64,000 bases of DNA from Virgibacillus subterraneus. GTDB taxonomy: Bacteria > Bacillota > Bacilli > Bacillales > Amphibacillaceae. How positions within the stretch are numbered: the first letter of the stretch is position 1; the number at the start of each line of letters is the position of its first letter. The notes under the pieces were generated by a model. The model was not told where the DNA came from, did no database searches, and was given only the letters and a program-made list of their open reading frames with translations. The DNA lies in the NCBI RefSeq assembly GCF_900110695.1, contig NZ_FOEH01000006.1:62001-126000 (forward strand), in the 5' to 3' direction. Positions 42,950-51,121 of this stretch are shown here, piece by piece. A program made the position numbers and the translations under genes.

Positions 42950-43917
42950 CCAAAACCATAACCTGGGACGATGAACCTGTCACTCTTATCCCTTACCGTA
43001 TCGCTTATAGCGATATGCGATATGGACGGGCGTATCCTTTGTACAGCCTGGTGAGGGGCGGACTGGACACTTCCGATGTTCCTATAAAAACGTGCGGTTA
43101 ACTCGTTTTAAGTGTGTCGTATCGCCACGCGATATGATACACCTACTCTTCGAAAACTTCATATCTTAAAAGATAGGAATCCGATATATGACATGATAGA
43201 TACATCCGAATATAACATCTGGGAGGATGAACCTATGCTTCTTATCCCTTATCGTATTTGCTTATAGCGACACGCGATATGGGCTAGCATATCTTCTGTA
43301 ACCCCCAGTTGCAAGAGGATCTGATACTTGGACAAAACAAGATTTCTTCCTAAATAAAAATGAGGTAGTTGACTCTATTTATGTGTGTCGTATTGGCGGG
43401 CGATATGGTACGCCAACTCTTCGAAAACTTCATAATTTAACAGATAAGGGAATCCGAAATATGACATGATAGATACATCCGAAAATAACAAGCTTGGAGG
43501 ATGAACCTGTCCCTCTTGTCCCTCCATATCGTTAGGCGATATACTTGCAAATTTATCAAAAATCCTTCATATTTAATAGTTAAGGAGATTCAATAAATGA
43601 CATGATATATACAAACTAGATGAGTTGTAATTATCTTTCTAAGGAGTGGGGGGAATCCTTCCTGCTAGAAATTTCGGTTAAATTTAAGAGCAATATATTG
43701 GGGATTGGATATCTTCGTATCGCTTATAGCGCTATGCGATATGGACGTAAAAAATGGGATCTGGAGCGATTTAGAATCTTAGATAAGACAAGATAAGTCT
43801 TTATTAAATTCATCAAAAATAGTATTGGTCTGCCCGTTTGTGCGTTTCATATCGCCGGGCGATACAACTTGTGAACTTATCGAAAACCCACATATTTTAA
43901 TAGAAAGGAGATCCGAT
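42950..43917. repeat. Tandem decayed units with TATCGC...GCGATA palindromes
   Basis: About three units (starting near 42964, 43220 and 43495) each hold: the TGGGANGATGAACCT repeat; in two of them next and in the third later, a TATCGCTTATAGCGATATGC-type block (42999, 43252, 43718); and a leader block with another palindrome (43120-43134 TATCGCCACGCGATA; 43390-43405; 43527-43541 TATCGTTAGGCGATA), then TTCGAAAACTTCAT, then ATGACATGATA. The leader block matches the true leader and start of the gene at 43918 (palindrome TATCGCCGGGCGATA at 43850-43864, ATGCGACATGATATACAG). The other block matches codons 56-66 of that gene. Confidence 0.8.
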
Positions 43918-44622
43918 ATGCGACATGATATACAGCCAAATGAACGATCTTATACTACCAAAGAAGTAGCAGACGAGCTGGGAATTGCGACACCCACTGT
44001 TAGAAAGTATGGCCAAGTACTAGAGCGTAATGGATACGAGTTTTTTAAAGATGGCGATCGGCGGATTTTCGTTCGATCTGACATCGAATCGCTTATAGCG
44101 ATACGCGATACGGACAAGCCCTTAGACGTAACAGCTACATATCTTGTAAATCAACAAAAATTAAGATTAGAAGGATTCAATGAAACAGAGATAACGATAT
44201 CTGATACAACTGATAATTCACCCCAAGATCTCAATCAATTAAAAGAGTCTTTAATGTTTTTAGCTAATGAACTAGCAGCCACACGTGAAATGAATGTCCA
44301 ACTGACAAACGATATGTCTCAACTTAAAACTACGGTTTCCCAGCTCCAGCAAGATCATCACGTTATAAGTTCTGGTATCGGAAACTCGGCACAAAAAACT
44401 GCTCGAATTGAGAAATTAACTGAACAACAGAATAGCCACTATGAGTCATTGCTGCAACAAGAAAAAGAAAAAAGCGAATTCTTACAAAAAGAGATACAGA
44501 ATATGCGGGACGAACAGAAAAAAGAATGGCGATTACAAAGTGATTTTAACAAACGTTTAGAAAAATCGATGACAAAACCTAAAGGAACTTTGGATAGGTT
44601 TTTGTCCATCTTCCGTAAATAA
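43918..44622 (+). CDS. MerR-type HTH protein with long coiled coil (DUF3967/RacA-like layout)
   Basis: The 234-aa product has an N-terminal MerR-like winged HTH (about residues 10-65: YTTKEVADELGIATPTVRKY, DGDRRIFVRSDIESLIAIRD), then a Gln/Glu/Lys-rich region predicted as coiled coil (about 115-220) and a basic end (PKGTLDRFLSIFRK). The layout is shared by plasmid DUF3967 proteins and by the chromosome-anchoring protein RacA. ATG 43918 has AAAGGAGAT ahead; an upstream in-frame ATG at 43825 would run through the palindrome block and is rejected. It likely binds the TATCGC palindromes around it, as autorepressor or in DNA organisation; this is inference. A copy of the palindrome lies in its own codons 56-62. 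Confidence 0.8.
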   Translation: MRHDIQPNERSYTTKEVADELGIATPTVRKYGQVLERNGYEFFKDGDRRIFVRSDIESLIAIRDTDKPLDVTATYLVNQQKLRLEGFNETEITISDTTDNSPQDLNQLKESLMFLANELAATREMNVQLTNDMSQLKTTVSQLQQDHHVISSGIGNSAQKTARIEKLTEQQNSHYESLLQQEKEKSEFLQKEIQNMRDEQKKEWRLQSDFNKRLEKSMTKPKGTLDRFLSIFRK

Positions 44623-44643
44623 GGCCATTTCTCTAGTCCCTTC

Positions 44644-45150
44644 CTAGGAGTGCAAACCCGTTAATGGTTTTAAACTAAAATAGTCTAACGCCTGATTTAC
44701 ATCGTGGATATTGAATACCTTTTTCTCAATACAGAATTGAATAACTAAATCGTAGGTATCACTTTCAGACAATGAGTAGCCGGCAGAGCTTAGTAGCTTG
44801 TCGGTTTTTTCTTTATTCAGTTCAAGAGCTAAAGCAAGGGCAATAACGGTGTTTTTTCCAACCTGGTAATCAGGATTAGATCGTATTTTTGAAAAATGCC
44901 TGCGATCAATTCCGGCCTTTTTGTATATGTCAGAGTCACTAGTATCTTTTTCATCAATTAAGTTAAACAATACTTCTTTGAGTGTAGGCTTACGGTTATC
45001 TTCAATAAAGTCTTTTAATTCAACAAGTTCTATTTCTTTATGAATACTGTAGTCAACCTTCTCAGAGGATTCACAAACATCAACTGGAATTATACCTATA
45101 TGATTCTCTACATACTTCTGCATTTCCAGAAAAAACTTTTCATCAAGCAC
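44644..45150 (-). CDS. XRE-like HTH protein, partner of the vWA protein
   Basis: 168 aa. The middle part is a helix-turn-helix of lambda-repressor type (TLKEVLFNLIDEKDTSDSDI, YKKAGIDRRHFSKIRSNPDY), flanked by an acidic N-terminus and a helical C-terminus with LSSAGYSLSESDTYDLVIQF. Proteins of this form are often found beside vWA-domain proteins in Firmicutes. GTG 45150 with GGGAGGTGG ahead is chosen; a GTG 45 bases further upstream lacks an RBS. It is transcribed divergently from the vWA gene, about 100 bases apart. Confidence 0.7.
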   Translation of the reverse strand: MLDEKFFLEMQKYVENHIGIIPVDVCESSEKVDYSIHKEIELVELKDFIEDNRKPTLKEVLFNLIDEKDTSDSDIYKKAGIDRRHFSKIRSNPDYQVGKNTVIALALALELNKEKTDKLLSSAGYSLSESDTYDLVIQFCIEKKVFNIHDVNQALDYFSLKPLTGLHS

Positions 45151-45248
45151 ATTGTCCACCTCCCAAATATGTCGCTTATCAGGCGACCAAAACACGGATA
45201 ATCACAGTTAATATTATAACAGATTAAAAATTTGAGGAGATGATAAAT

Positions 45249-45842
45249 ATGAATAAGACTGTAACAGAAATTATTTTCCTGTTGGATAGAAGTGGGTCAA
45301 TGGCGGGGCTCGAAAGTGATACTATTGGTGGGTTTAATGCTTTCATTGATAAGCAGTGCCAACTTGAGGGGGAAACGATTCTAACTTCAGTTCTGTTTGA
45401 TGACAAATATGAAGTATTATGGAATGGTGTTGATGCTAATAGTGTAAGGCTTACAGAGAGCGAGTATTATGTAAGAGGGACGACAGCGTTATTGGATGCA
45501 GTGGGAAAGACAATTTTGGATGTGGGTTACAGGTTATCGAGAGCCCGTGAAGAGCAGCAACCAGACAATGTTATAGTTGTTATTACAACTGATGGCATGG
45601 AAAATGCGAGCCGTGAGTTTTCCTATAAGAAAGTTAAAGAACTAATAAAACACCAACAGGATAAATATAGCTGGGAATTTATTTTTATGGGTGCCAATAT
45701 TGATGCTGCGAAAGAAGCAAATAATATTGGAATTGTTGAACAAAATGCATTTAACTTTGAAGCTTCTGAAAAGGGTGTTGAGAGAATGTATGATATGGCT
45801 ACTGAGATGGTTTCAGAGAATAGAAGGAAAAAACAGTACTGA
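45249..45842 (+). CDS. von Willebrand factor type A domain protein
   Basis: 197 aa, essentially one vWA domain (TerY-like). The MIDAS motif DxSxS is intact in LLDRSGSMAG, with the Thr in YVRGTTALLDAVG and the Asp in VVITTDGMENAS. No signal peptide, so it is probably cytoplasmic and acts through protein contacts. ATG 45249 is preferred; ATG 45240 is only one base after GAGGAG. Paired with the divergent HTH gene. Confidence 0.85.
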   Translation: MNKTVTEIIFLLDRSGSMAGLESDTIGGFNAFIDKQCQLEGETILTSVLFDDKYEVLWNGVDANSVRLTESEYYVRGTTALLDAVGKTILDVGYRLSRAREEQQPDNVIVVITTDGMENASREFSYKKVKELIKHQQDKYSWEFIFMGANIDAAKEANNIGIVEQNAFNFEASEKGVERMYDMATEMVSENRRKKQY

Positions 45843-45922
45843 TTTTTGTGTGCTAAATAATATTCTCGGTATGAATAAATCTTCATCACTATTCTCATTT
45901 TAAGTATAGGAGGTGCTTAATA

Positions 45923-46063
45923 ATGGGAAGAGACCGTCAAGAAAAAAAGCTGAAACAAAGCGGACGCGTGGAATCAGATCGGGATGTTGGTCTTCGTTAT
46001 AAAGGGTCAACAAAAATGGCTAGCCCTGAAGAAGTCGAAAAATTAAACGATGGCAAAAAATAA
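45923..46063 (+). CDS. YpzI-family small protein
   Basis: A 46-codon ORF with strong RBS (AGGAGGTG). The product starts MGRDRQEKKLKQSGRVESDR, rich in charge and without hydrophobic segments, which is the pattern of the tiny YpzI proteins of bacilli. Function is unknown. A terminator-like hairpin follows. Confidence 0.8.
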   Translation: MGRDRQEKKLKQSGRVESDRDVGLRYKGSTKMASPEEVEKLNDGKK

Positions 46064-46070
46064 AATTAAC

Positions 46071-46105
46071 AGGCGATTGTCCTAAAGGATGGTCGCCTAT
46101 TATGT
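46071..46105 (+). terminator. Hairpin after the YpzI-like gene
   Basis: AGGCGATTGTCC and GGATGGTCGCCT pair with G-U pairs and one mismatch; a poor T run (TATTATGTT) follows. Confidence 0.55.
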
Positions 46106-46141
46106 TCTAGCTGCGTCTGTCTTATAAAGATAGTAGCAATC

Positions 46142-46200
46142 TGGGACAATAAACCTGTCCCCTATGTCCCGTTCATTAGCCTGGGACGACGAACCTGTCT
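46142..46200 (+). repeat. Two copies of the TGGGAC...GTCCC short repeat
   Basis: TGGGACAATAAACCTGTCCC at 46142-46161 and TGGGACGACGAACCTGTC at 46182-46199 lie directly before the next gene. Confidence 0.65.
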
Positions 46201-46242
46201 TCATATGTTATAATTAGAGAAAGCGATTAGGGAGTGTGCGAT

Positions 46243-47637
46243 ATGGATATGGGTCAATTTTTAATTTATGATCAGCAGAAACAGGTCCGAGTGCAGCCAG
46301 AAAGAATTTCGTTGTATATGCAAAGTGAAATTATCGAAGCGATTAGTGAGAACAATGAGATGTATTACCTGTTCTTTTATAAAAACAATTTCCTCACTGC
46401 AGCAAAAGCAAAGCGGCTTCGTCGACAATCATTCATCGAGCGAGCATTTACAAAAGGAATTGTTTATAACGCCCCACACCCGTTTATCAACAAGCTGCTT
46501 TCATCCAATCACCCATGTAAAATTATCGGTTTTAAGCCATTGCTAAAGAAACTCGAAACAAACTATACTCCGCAAGAAAAAGCGTTTATACTTACCTTCT
46601 TTGAATCATTTATTCCAAAAAAACATCTATTTGAAGAGATCAAATCAATATTTTATGTTTATCGCCGTAACGGCCAAGGCTTCCTGGGCTATCAGATTAT
46701 TCGTATTTTAATGGATTTTGCACCGAAGCACAGTTTCGTGACACAGGTCTCCAATGATCCTATTTTTAAAAAATATGATGACCAGTATAACAACCAATTA
46801 GATGAGCTGGTAGCGAAGGATTTAATCTTTGCTGAAAAAGTTCTTTATTCCAAGAAAGATGATGATCAACGGTTCCAGCAGCTAATCACCCATTTGGAAA
46901 AAGAATCACGATGGACTGATATGGTTGCCTTGTATTGTTACAAATTATCAATATCCCCTGCAACTGACTACTACAGGTCTCTGGCAAATTTACTGGAGCA
47001 GTATTTAAACGAAAATGAAGCACAATTCATTTTAGAACGTTTAGACAATCAGTTACCAGCCTTTCTTCCACTACAGCAAGATTTATTTAATAAATATGTA
47101 AAAACCCACCAAATTGAAAAAGTCTTCCATATGATGCAGAATCGTGATTTCAAACTAAGTAATGCTCATATTCAAACCTTTGGAGAACTGCTTGAACATC
47201 TTGATTCAAGAACATATTCTTCACATCCAGAAATGCTTAATACTATATTGGAATCAGTTATTAACGTATCCCCTGAAAAAGCTGAAAAACTTCTTAATAA
47301 ATACGTTGTCTCGTTATTGGAAAACCATGAAGTAGCATATATTAAGAATTTATTAAAACCATTCAAAGAAAATCATGGAAATCTGGAGATAATTAGAAAA
47401 ATTGATACCATGGAAAGGCTAAGTGATGATTTGGATCAAATGCAGACTCTTGGAGAGTTGTATTATGAGTTTAATCTGTTGGATAAGGCAATTGAATGCT
47501 TTAGCTGGGAAATGGAGCTTAAGCCTACTCAACCAAAACCACTTCAATGGTTATCTAAAGCCTATCGGGATAAAGGGTTAAATCACGAATCGGACGCCTA
47601 TCAGCAGCTGTGTATTAACCTGCAAAAAAATGCTTGA
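46243..47637 (+). CDS. Helical/TPR-repeat protein, conserved hypothetical
   Basis: 464 aa, almost all helical, with TPR-like repeats most clearly at the C-terminus (LGELYYEFNLLDKAIECFSW, EMELKPTQPKPLQWLSKAYR). No membrane segment or signal peptide. It probably acts as a scaffold for protein contacts in the cytoplasm. ATG 46243 is eight bases after GGGAG; a GTG at 46234 overlaps the RBS. Function unknown. Confidence 0.75.
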   Translation: MDMGQFLIYDQQKQVRVQPERISLYMQSEIIEAISENNEMYYLFFYKNNFLTAAKAKRLRRQSFIERAFTKGIVYNAPHPFINKLLSSNHPCKIIGFKPLLKKLETNYTPQEKAFILTFFESFIPKKHLFEEIKSIFYVYRRNGQGFLGYQIIRILMDFAPKHSFVTQVSNDPIFKKYDDQYNNQLDELVAKDLIFAEKVLYSKKDDDQRFQQLITHLEKESRWTDMVALYCYKLSISPATDYYRSLANLLEQYLNENEAQFILERLDNQLPAFLPLQQDLFNKYVKTHQIEKVFHMMQNRDFKLSNAHIQTFGELLEHLDSRTYSSHPEMLNTILESVINVSPEKAEKLLNKYVVSLLENHEVAYIKNLLKPFKENHGNLEIIRKIDTMERLSDDLDQMQTLGELYYEFNLLDKAIECFSWEMELKPTQPKPLQWLSKAYRDKGLNHESDAYQQLCINLQKNA

Positions 47638-47738
47638 TAGAATACACATTATGGCCTAATACGATGACCTCTGATAAATAGACAGAATTACTGTATCGGG
47701 TTCCGTATCCTATGACAAACAATATAAATGTAGTGTAA

Positions 47739-47779
47739 AATGACCATTATTTTGTATGCTGATTTGGTGGTCGTTTTTT
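47739..47779 (+). terminator. Terminator-like hairpin
   Basis: AATGACCATT and GGTGGTCGTT form a 10-bp stem including G-U pairs, followed by TTTTGTTTG. Confidence 0.6.
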
Positions 47780-47899
47780 GTTTGTCTAACTATTATTGGA
47801 ATTATTGGCGTTTTTTTATGGCTCATCTTATTGAATGCTGAAACATTTTAAAAGGTTATTCGTATGTATACATAATCCAATAAGTATGGGGGGTAAATT

Positions 47900-48160
47900 T
47901 TGCAATTCTTTTTAAATATAATCGTATACTTATTTTCAAGTAAAAAGACACTGGTTTATACTACGATAAAACAACAAGATTATTATAAGGTTGTTTCACT
48001 TTTAGAATCGGAACTTATTAAGTATAGAGTTTCTATAACTTCAAATACGAATGCAACTGTTGTTGGTTCTTACAGTACTTTTGGAGAGGTTTATAAAATT
48101 TATGTTAAAAAAGGTGATCAAAGCAAGGCACTAAAAACAATGAATAAAAAATCTAATTAA
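47900..48160 (+). CDS. Small protein, DUF2007-like
   Basis: 86 aa from TTG 47900, after GGGGGGT. A short hydrophobic start (FFLNIIVYLF) is followed by a small alpha/beta domain: LVYTTIKQQDYYKVVSLLES, then YKIYVKKGDQSKALKTM. The pattern of a strand, a helix with LLxxE and a late KIYVxxxDxxKA strand-helix resembles DUF2007 domains. The link is weak. Confidence 0.55.
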   Translation: MQFFLNIIVYLFSSKKTLVYTTIKQQDYYKVVSLLESELIKYRVSITSNTNATVVGSYSTFGEVYKIYVKKGDQSKALKTMNKKSN

Positions 48161-48384
48161 AGTAACGGGGAGCAAGAGTTAAAAAAGAAGATCGAGATTT
48201 TAATCGGTTTTTTATTTTGTTTACTGGTTCAGAAAATTATGATTTCATTTACAAATCTCTGTGGATTATGTTTATTGTACTGAGTGGATTTTATTGTGCT
48301 CACGAAACAGTTTAGTTAAATTTAAGCGATTTTTTAGGTCTATTTTGAAGAGCAATAAACATAATATTTTAAGGAGGTTTTTTT

Positions 48385-49113
48385 GTGGGAAAACCCAAGA
48401 TAATGATATTAGGAACGTTTCATATGCGATATACACCTGACTTATATCGGATCAAAGTGGCTGATTTATTGAATGACAATAGGCAAAAGGAAATTAGAGG
48501 TGTTATAGAGAAAATAAAGATGTTCAATCCTACAAAATTAGCATTTGAGGTGATTAAGGGTGAAGAAGAAGAATTAAATGAAGAATATAAAAAGTATTTG
48601 AATGATGAAATCAAATTGAAAGTTGATGAAGTTCATCAATATGGTTTCAGAATTGCCTCTGAACTGAATCACCCAAAGGTTTATGCGATTGACTGGATGG
48701 AATCAGTCGGAAACATGGGAATTGGTCAGGTGTTTGATTGGGCTAAAACAAATCAACCTGAATTATATGACTACATTGACAAAAAATATCGATCAGATAG
48801 AGATTTTAACTTAACGGATAAAAGTATAGTAGATTTAATGAGAGATTCAAATAATGAAGCTAACATTAGAAAAGGGCACGAAATGAATATGGCAATTGCA
48901 CGTATTGGGAGTGAAGAGAATTATGTGGGTATTGACTGGCTTAGATGGTGGTATCAAAGAAATTTAATAATATATTCTAACTTAGCTAATATATCGAACT
49001 CGTCTTCGGATAGAATCATTTTAATAATTGGACACGCACACGTATATTTGATTTCTCAATTTTTGAAAGAAAGTGGAATGTTTGAAGTTAAATCAGCTAT
49101 GAACTATCTTTAA
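48385..49113 (+). CDS. DUF5694 protein (TraB-like fold)
   Basis: 242 aa starting at GTG 48385 with AAGGAGG ahead. MILGTFHM at the N-terminus and IILIIGHAHVYLISQFL near the end are the two His-containing blocks of the DUF5694/TraB-like group, likely metal-binding. YAIDWMESVGNMG and a second GIDWLRWWYQRN are also conserved-looking. Biochemical function is unknown. Confidence 0.75.
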   Translation: MGKPKIMILGTFHMRYTPDLYRIKVADLLNDNRQKEIRGVIEKIKMFNPTKLAFEVIKGEEEELNEEYKKYLNDEIKLKVDEVHQYGFRIASELNHPKVYAIDWMESVGNMGIGQVFDWAKTNQPELYDYIDKKYRSDRDFNLTDKSIVDLMRDSNNEANIRKGHEMNMAIARIGSEENYVGIDWLRWWYQRNLIIYSNLANISNSSSDRIILIIGHAHVYLISQFLKESGMFEVKSAMNYL

Positions 49114-49154
49114 TTTTCACTACTGCCTTTTAAAGAATTGATTTTAGAATACAT

Positions 49155-49248
49155 ATTAGAAAACTTGGCTTATCGCCAAGCCTTAATGGCGAAAGCCTTA
49201 GTTGCACTTATGCAGTAAGAAAGGATTTATACTTTCTTAACTGCTAAG
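49155..49248 (-). repeat. Copy of the purE-leader hairpin repeat, reverse orientation
   Basis: The reverse complement runs TTAGCAGTTAAGAAAGTATA, CTTTCTTACTGC, AAGTGCAACTAAGGC and GGCGATAAGCCAAGTTTTCT, nearly identical to 1409-1538. It lies in the gap after the DUF5694 gene. Confidence 0.8.
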
Positions 49249-49250
49249 AT

Positions 49251-49282
49251 AAATCTCAGTTAACTGAACTGAGATTTTATTA
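49251..49282 (+). terminator. Terminator next to the hairpin repeat
   Basis: AAATCTCAGTT and AACTGAGATTTT form an 11-bp perfect stem with a five-base loop and a short T run. Confidence 0.7.
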
Positions 49283-49474
49283 ATAACACTGCAAAAGAAG
49301 GGCAATTAGTTGTACGAATATAGCTATTTTTAAAAGTGATTTTTGGTCTTGGTAGGAAACGGAATCCGTTAGAATCCCTGTCTGTTTTTAAATTGCAGTT
49401 TTCATCCATGTGATTGGGTATGATAAATGTTAAAATGGATTAGATGTAATTGAAGGCTTGGGAGGAAAATATAA

Positions 49475-50392
49475 ATGAAGAAAGATGAGAAAACTGTTAT
49501 ATCGCCTCAACAAAATCCCAATACTTTTCTGTCTGATTTAAAAGAACTTTTTAAGGCGGTAGTATTAATTTTTAATGTACTCCCTGTTTTTGCTGGGTTC
49601 TGGCTTGCTCTTTATTTTACTAACTCGACCTTTACTGCAAGTTGGGAATTGTTCCTGTTAACAATGGCTGGCAGTACATGCGTGATGGCTGGCGCACTTA
49701 TCCTCAATAATTGGTACGATGTTGATATTGATACGATAATGGAAAGAACAAAGAACCGCCCTACAGTAACTGGAAATCTTTCGTTAAAAGCTGTTTTGAC
49801 AATGGGAATTATTTTTTCCGTAGTTGGTTTAATCCTGTTATTGTTCACAACGATAGAAGCAGCTTTATATGCTTTCATTGGCTGGTTTATTTATGTGTTT
49901 CTCTACACGATATGGTCCAAGCGTAAATATACGCTTAATACTGTAATTGGAAGTGTATCTGGCGCAGTAACACCTTTAATAGGCTGGGCTGCATTAGAGC
50001 CTGCTAATCATACTGTTCCGATTATCATGTTTCTTATCTTATTTATCTGGCAAATCCCCCATACGTTTGTCATCGCCATACGGAAATATGACGAATATAA
50101 GGCTGCAGGGGTGGCAATGCTTCCGGTGGTACATGGACTCGCTATTACTAAACGGCAAACAGTTATCTATACTGCCTGCTTACTTCCGTTACCATTTTAT
50201 CTTGCCTCATTGGGAACAACGTTTATGGTGATCGCAACCCTGTTAAATATTGGGTGGCTGACACTTGGAATTAGCGGTTTTTTTACCAAGGACGATTTAA
50301 ATTGGGCTAATAAAATGTTTCTGTACTCCGTGAATTATTTAATGATTATCTTTATCATCATGATTATCGCTACTGTTCCATGGTTTGGCTAA
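49475..50392 (+). CDS. ctaB: Protoheme IX farnesyltransferase-like UbiA prenyltransferase
   Basis: CtaB/CyoE makes heme O from heme B. 305 aa with about nine membrane segments. The two Asp-rich motifs are NNWYDVDIDTIMERTKNRPT and a weaker second one around FVIAIRKYDEYKAAGVAMLP; the latter with IWQIPHTF is typical of heme O synthases. GGAGGAAAA precedes ATG 49475. It stands alone, not next to cytochrome oxidase genes, so it may be a second copy. Confidence 0.88.
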   Translation: MKKDEKTVISPQQNPNTFLSDLKELFKAVVLIFNVLPVFAGFWLALYFTNSTFTASWELFLLTMAGSTCVMAGALILNNWYDVDIDTIMERTKNRPTVTGNLSLKAVLTMGIIFSVVGLILLLFTTIEAALYAFIGWFIYVFLYTIWSKRKYTLNTVIGSVSGAVTPLIGWAALEPANHTVPIIMFLILFIWQIPHTFVIAIRKYDEYKAAGVAMLPVVHGLAITKRQTVIYTACLLPLPFYLASLGTTFMVIATLLNIGWLTLGISGFFTKDDLNWANKMFLYSVNYLMIIFIIMIIATVPWFG

Positions 50393-50484
50393 TAATTCTT
50401 AGCTACACAATTATTTGCATACCATACGCGCTACAATGAGTATATGAACGGACAAAGTACATATACAGTATGGAGGTAGAGGCT

Positions 50485-50967
50485 ATGGGAAAGCAGCCAA
50501 AGTATCAGCGGTATACAAAGAAAACTAAACTTGAGGCAGTTAGGCGTGTACTTGATAAAGATGAGCCTGTTCAGGCAGTGCTAAACGATTTAGGAATTCG
50601 TCATAGAGATAATATTTATGTGTGGATTAAGAAGTACCACAAGGAAGGTGCCTCTGCATTCGATCGTAATATTGGTCATCCTTATAGAGAGCAAAGTTCA
50701 GCATCACCGGATAAATTAATTGAGGAATTATCGTCGGAATTAGACATACTAAAAAAGTTTATTGGCATGTCTCATCATAGTATTGAAGAAAGATATCAAG
50801 CGATTGATGCTCTTCAGAGTCAATATCCTTTAGATACTATTTGTAAGACACTGGAAGTTTCAGAAATTGGTTTCAAGCATTATAAAAAATGCCAGCAATT
50901 AGGATTGGACGAGCGGTACAGCAATTCTGATTCAGTTTATTTTCCGGCTTCAACATGTTTGCGCTGA
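50485..50967 (+). CDS. Transposase-derived HTH protein (IS3 OrfA-like, with OrfB start)
   Basis: The N-terminal half is an IS3/IS150-type HTH (YTKKTKLEAVRRVLDKDEPV, YVWIKKYHKEG). A helical linker (EELSSELDILKKFIGM) and a segment like the start of OrfB follow (RYQAIDALQSQYPLDTICKT, then LEVSEIGFKHYKK). The integrase core is missing. ATG 50485 is eight bases after GGAGG. It could be a truncated insertion-sequence gene or a protein retained for DNA binding; no inverted repeats were found around it. Confidence 0.65.
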   Translation: MGKQPKYQRYTKKTKLEAVRRVLDKDEPVQAVLNDLGIRHRDNIYVWIKKYHKEGASAFDRNIGHPYREQSSASPDKLIEELSSELDILKKFIGMSHHSIEERYQAIDALQSQYPLDTICKTLEVSEIGFKHYKKCQQLGLDERYSNSDSVYFPASTCLR

Positions 50968-50975
50968 GTTCCTGC

Positions 50976-51020
50976 TTCGATAAGCACCCAGTATTACTGG
51001 AGTTTATCGAAGTTTTTTAC
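50976..51020 (+). terminator. Terminator after the HTH gene
   Basis: CTTCGATAA (50976-50984) and TTATCGAAG (51005-51013) with an inner CCAGTATTACTGG helix, followed by TTTTTTAC. Confidence 0.9.
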
Positions 51021-51121
51021 TTTAATTGACCTTAGGTTTGTCATCATAAAGTTGTCAAGGTTACACTTCTTCGCTTTTTCTAATATAATAGGTTAAGAGG
51101 AATTTAGAAGAGGGATATGTT

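Noticed and set aside
42950..43917. CRISPR-like array reading of the repeated palindromes
   Set aside because: Units are 260-270 bp, diverged, and without uniform spacers; no cas gene is present.
43825..43917. ATG 43825 as start of the MerR-HTH protein
   Set aside because: The extra 31 codons run across the palindrome and RBS, and the ATG at 43918 has a strong RBS.
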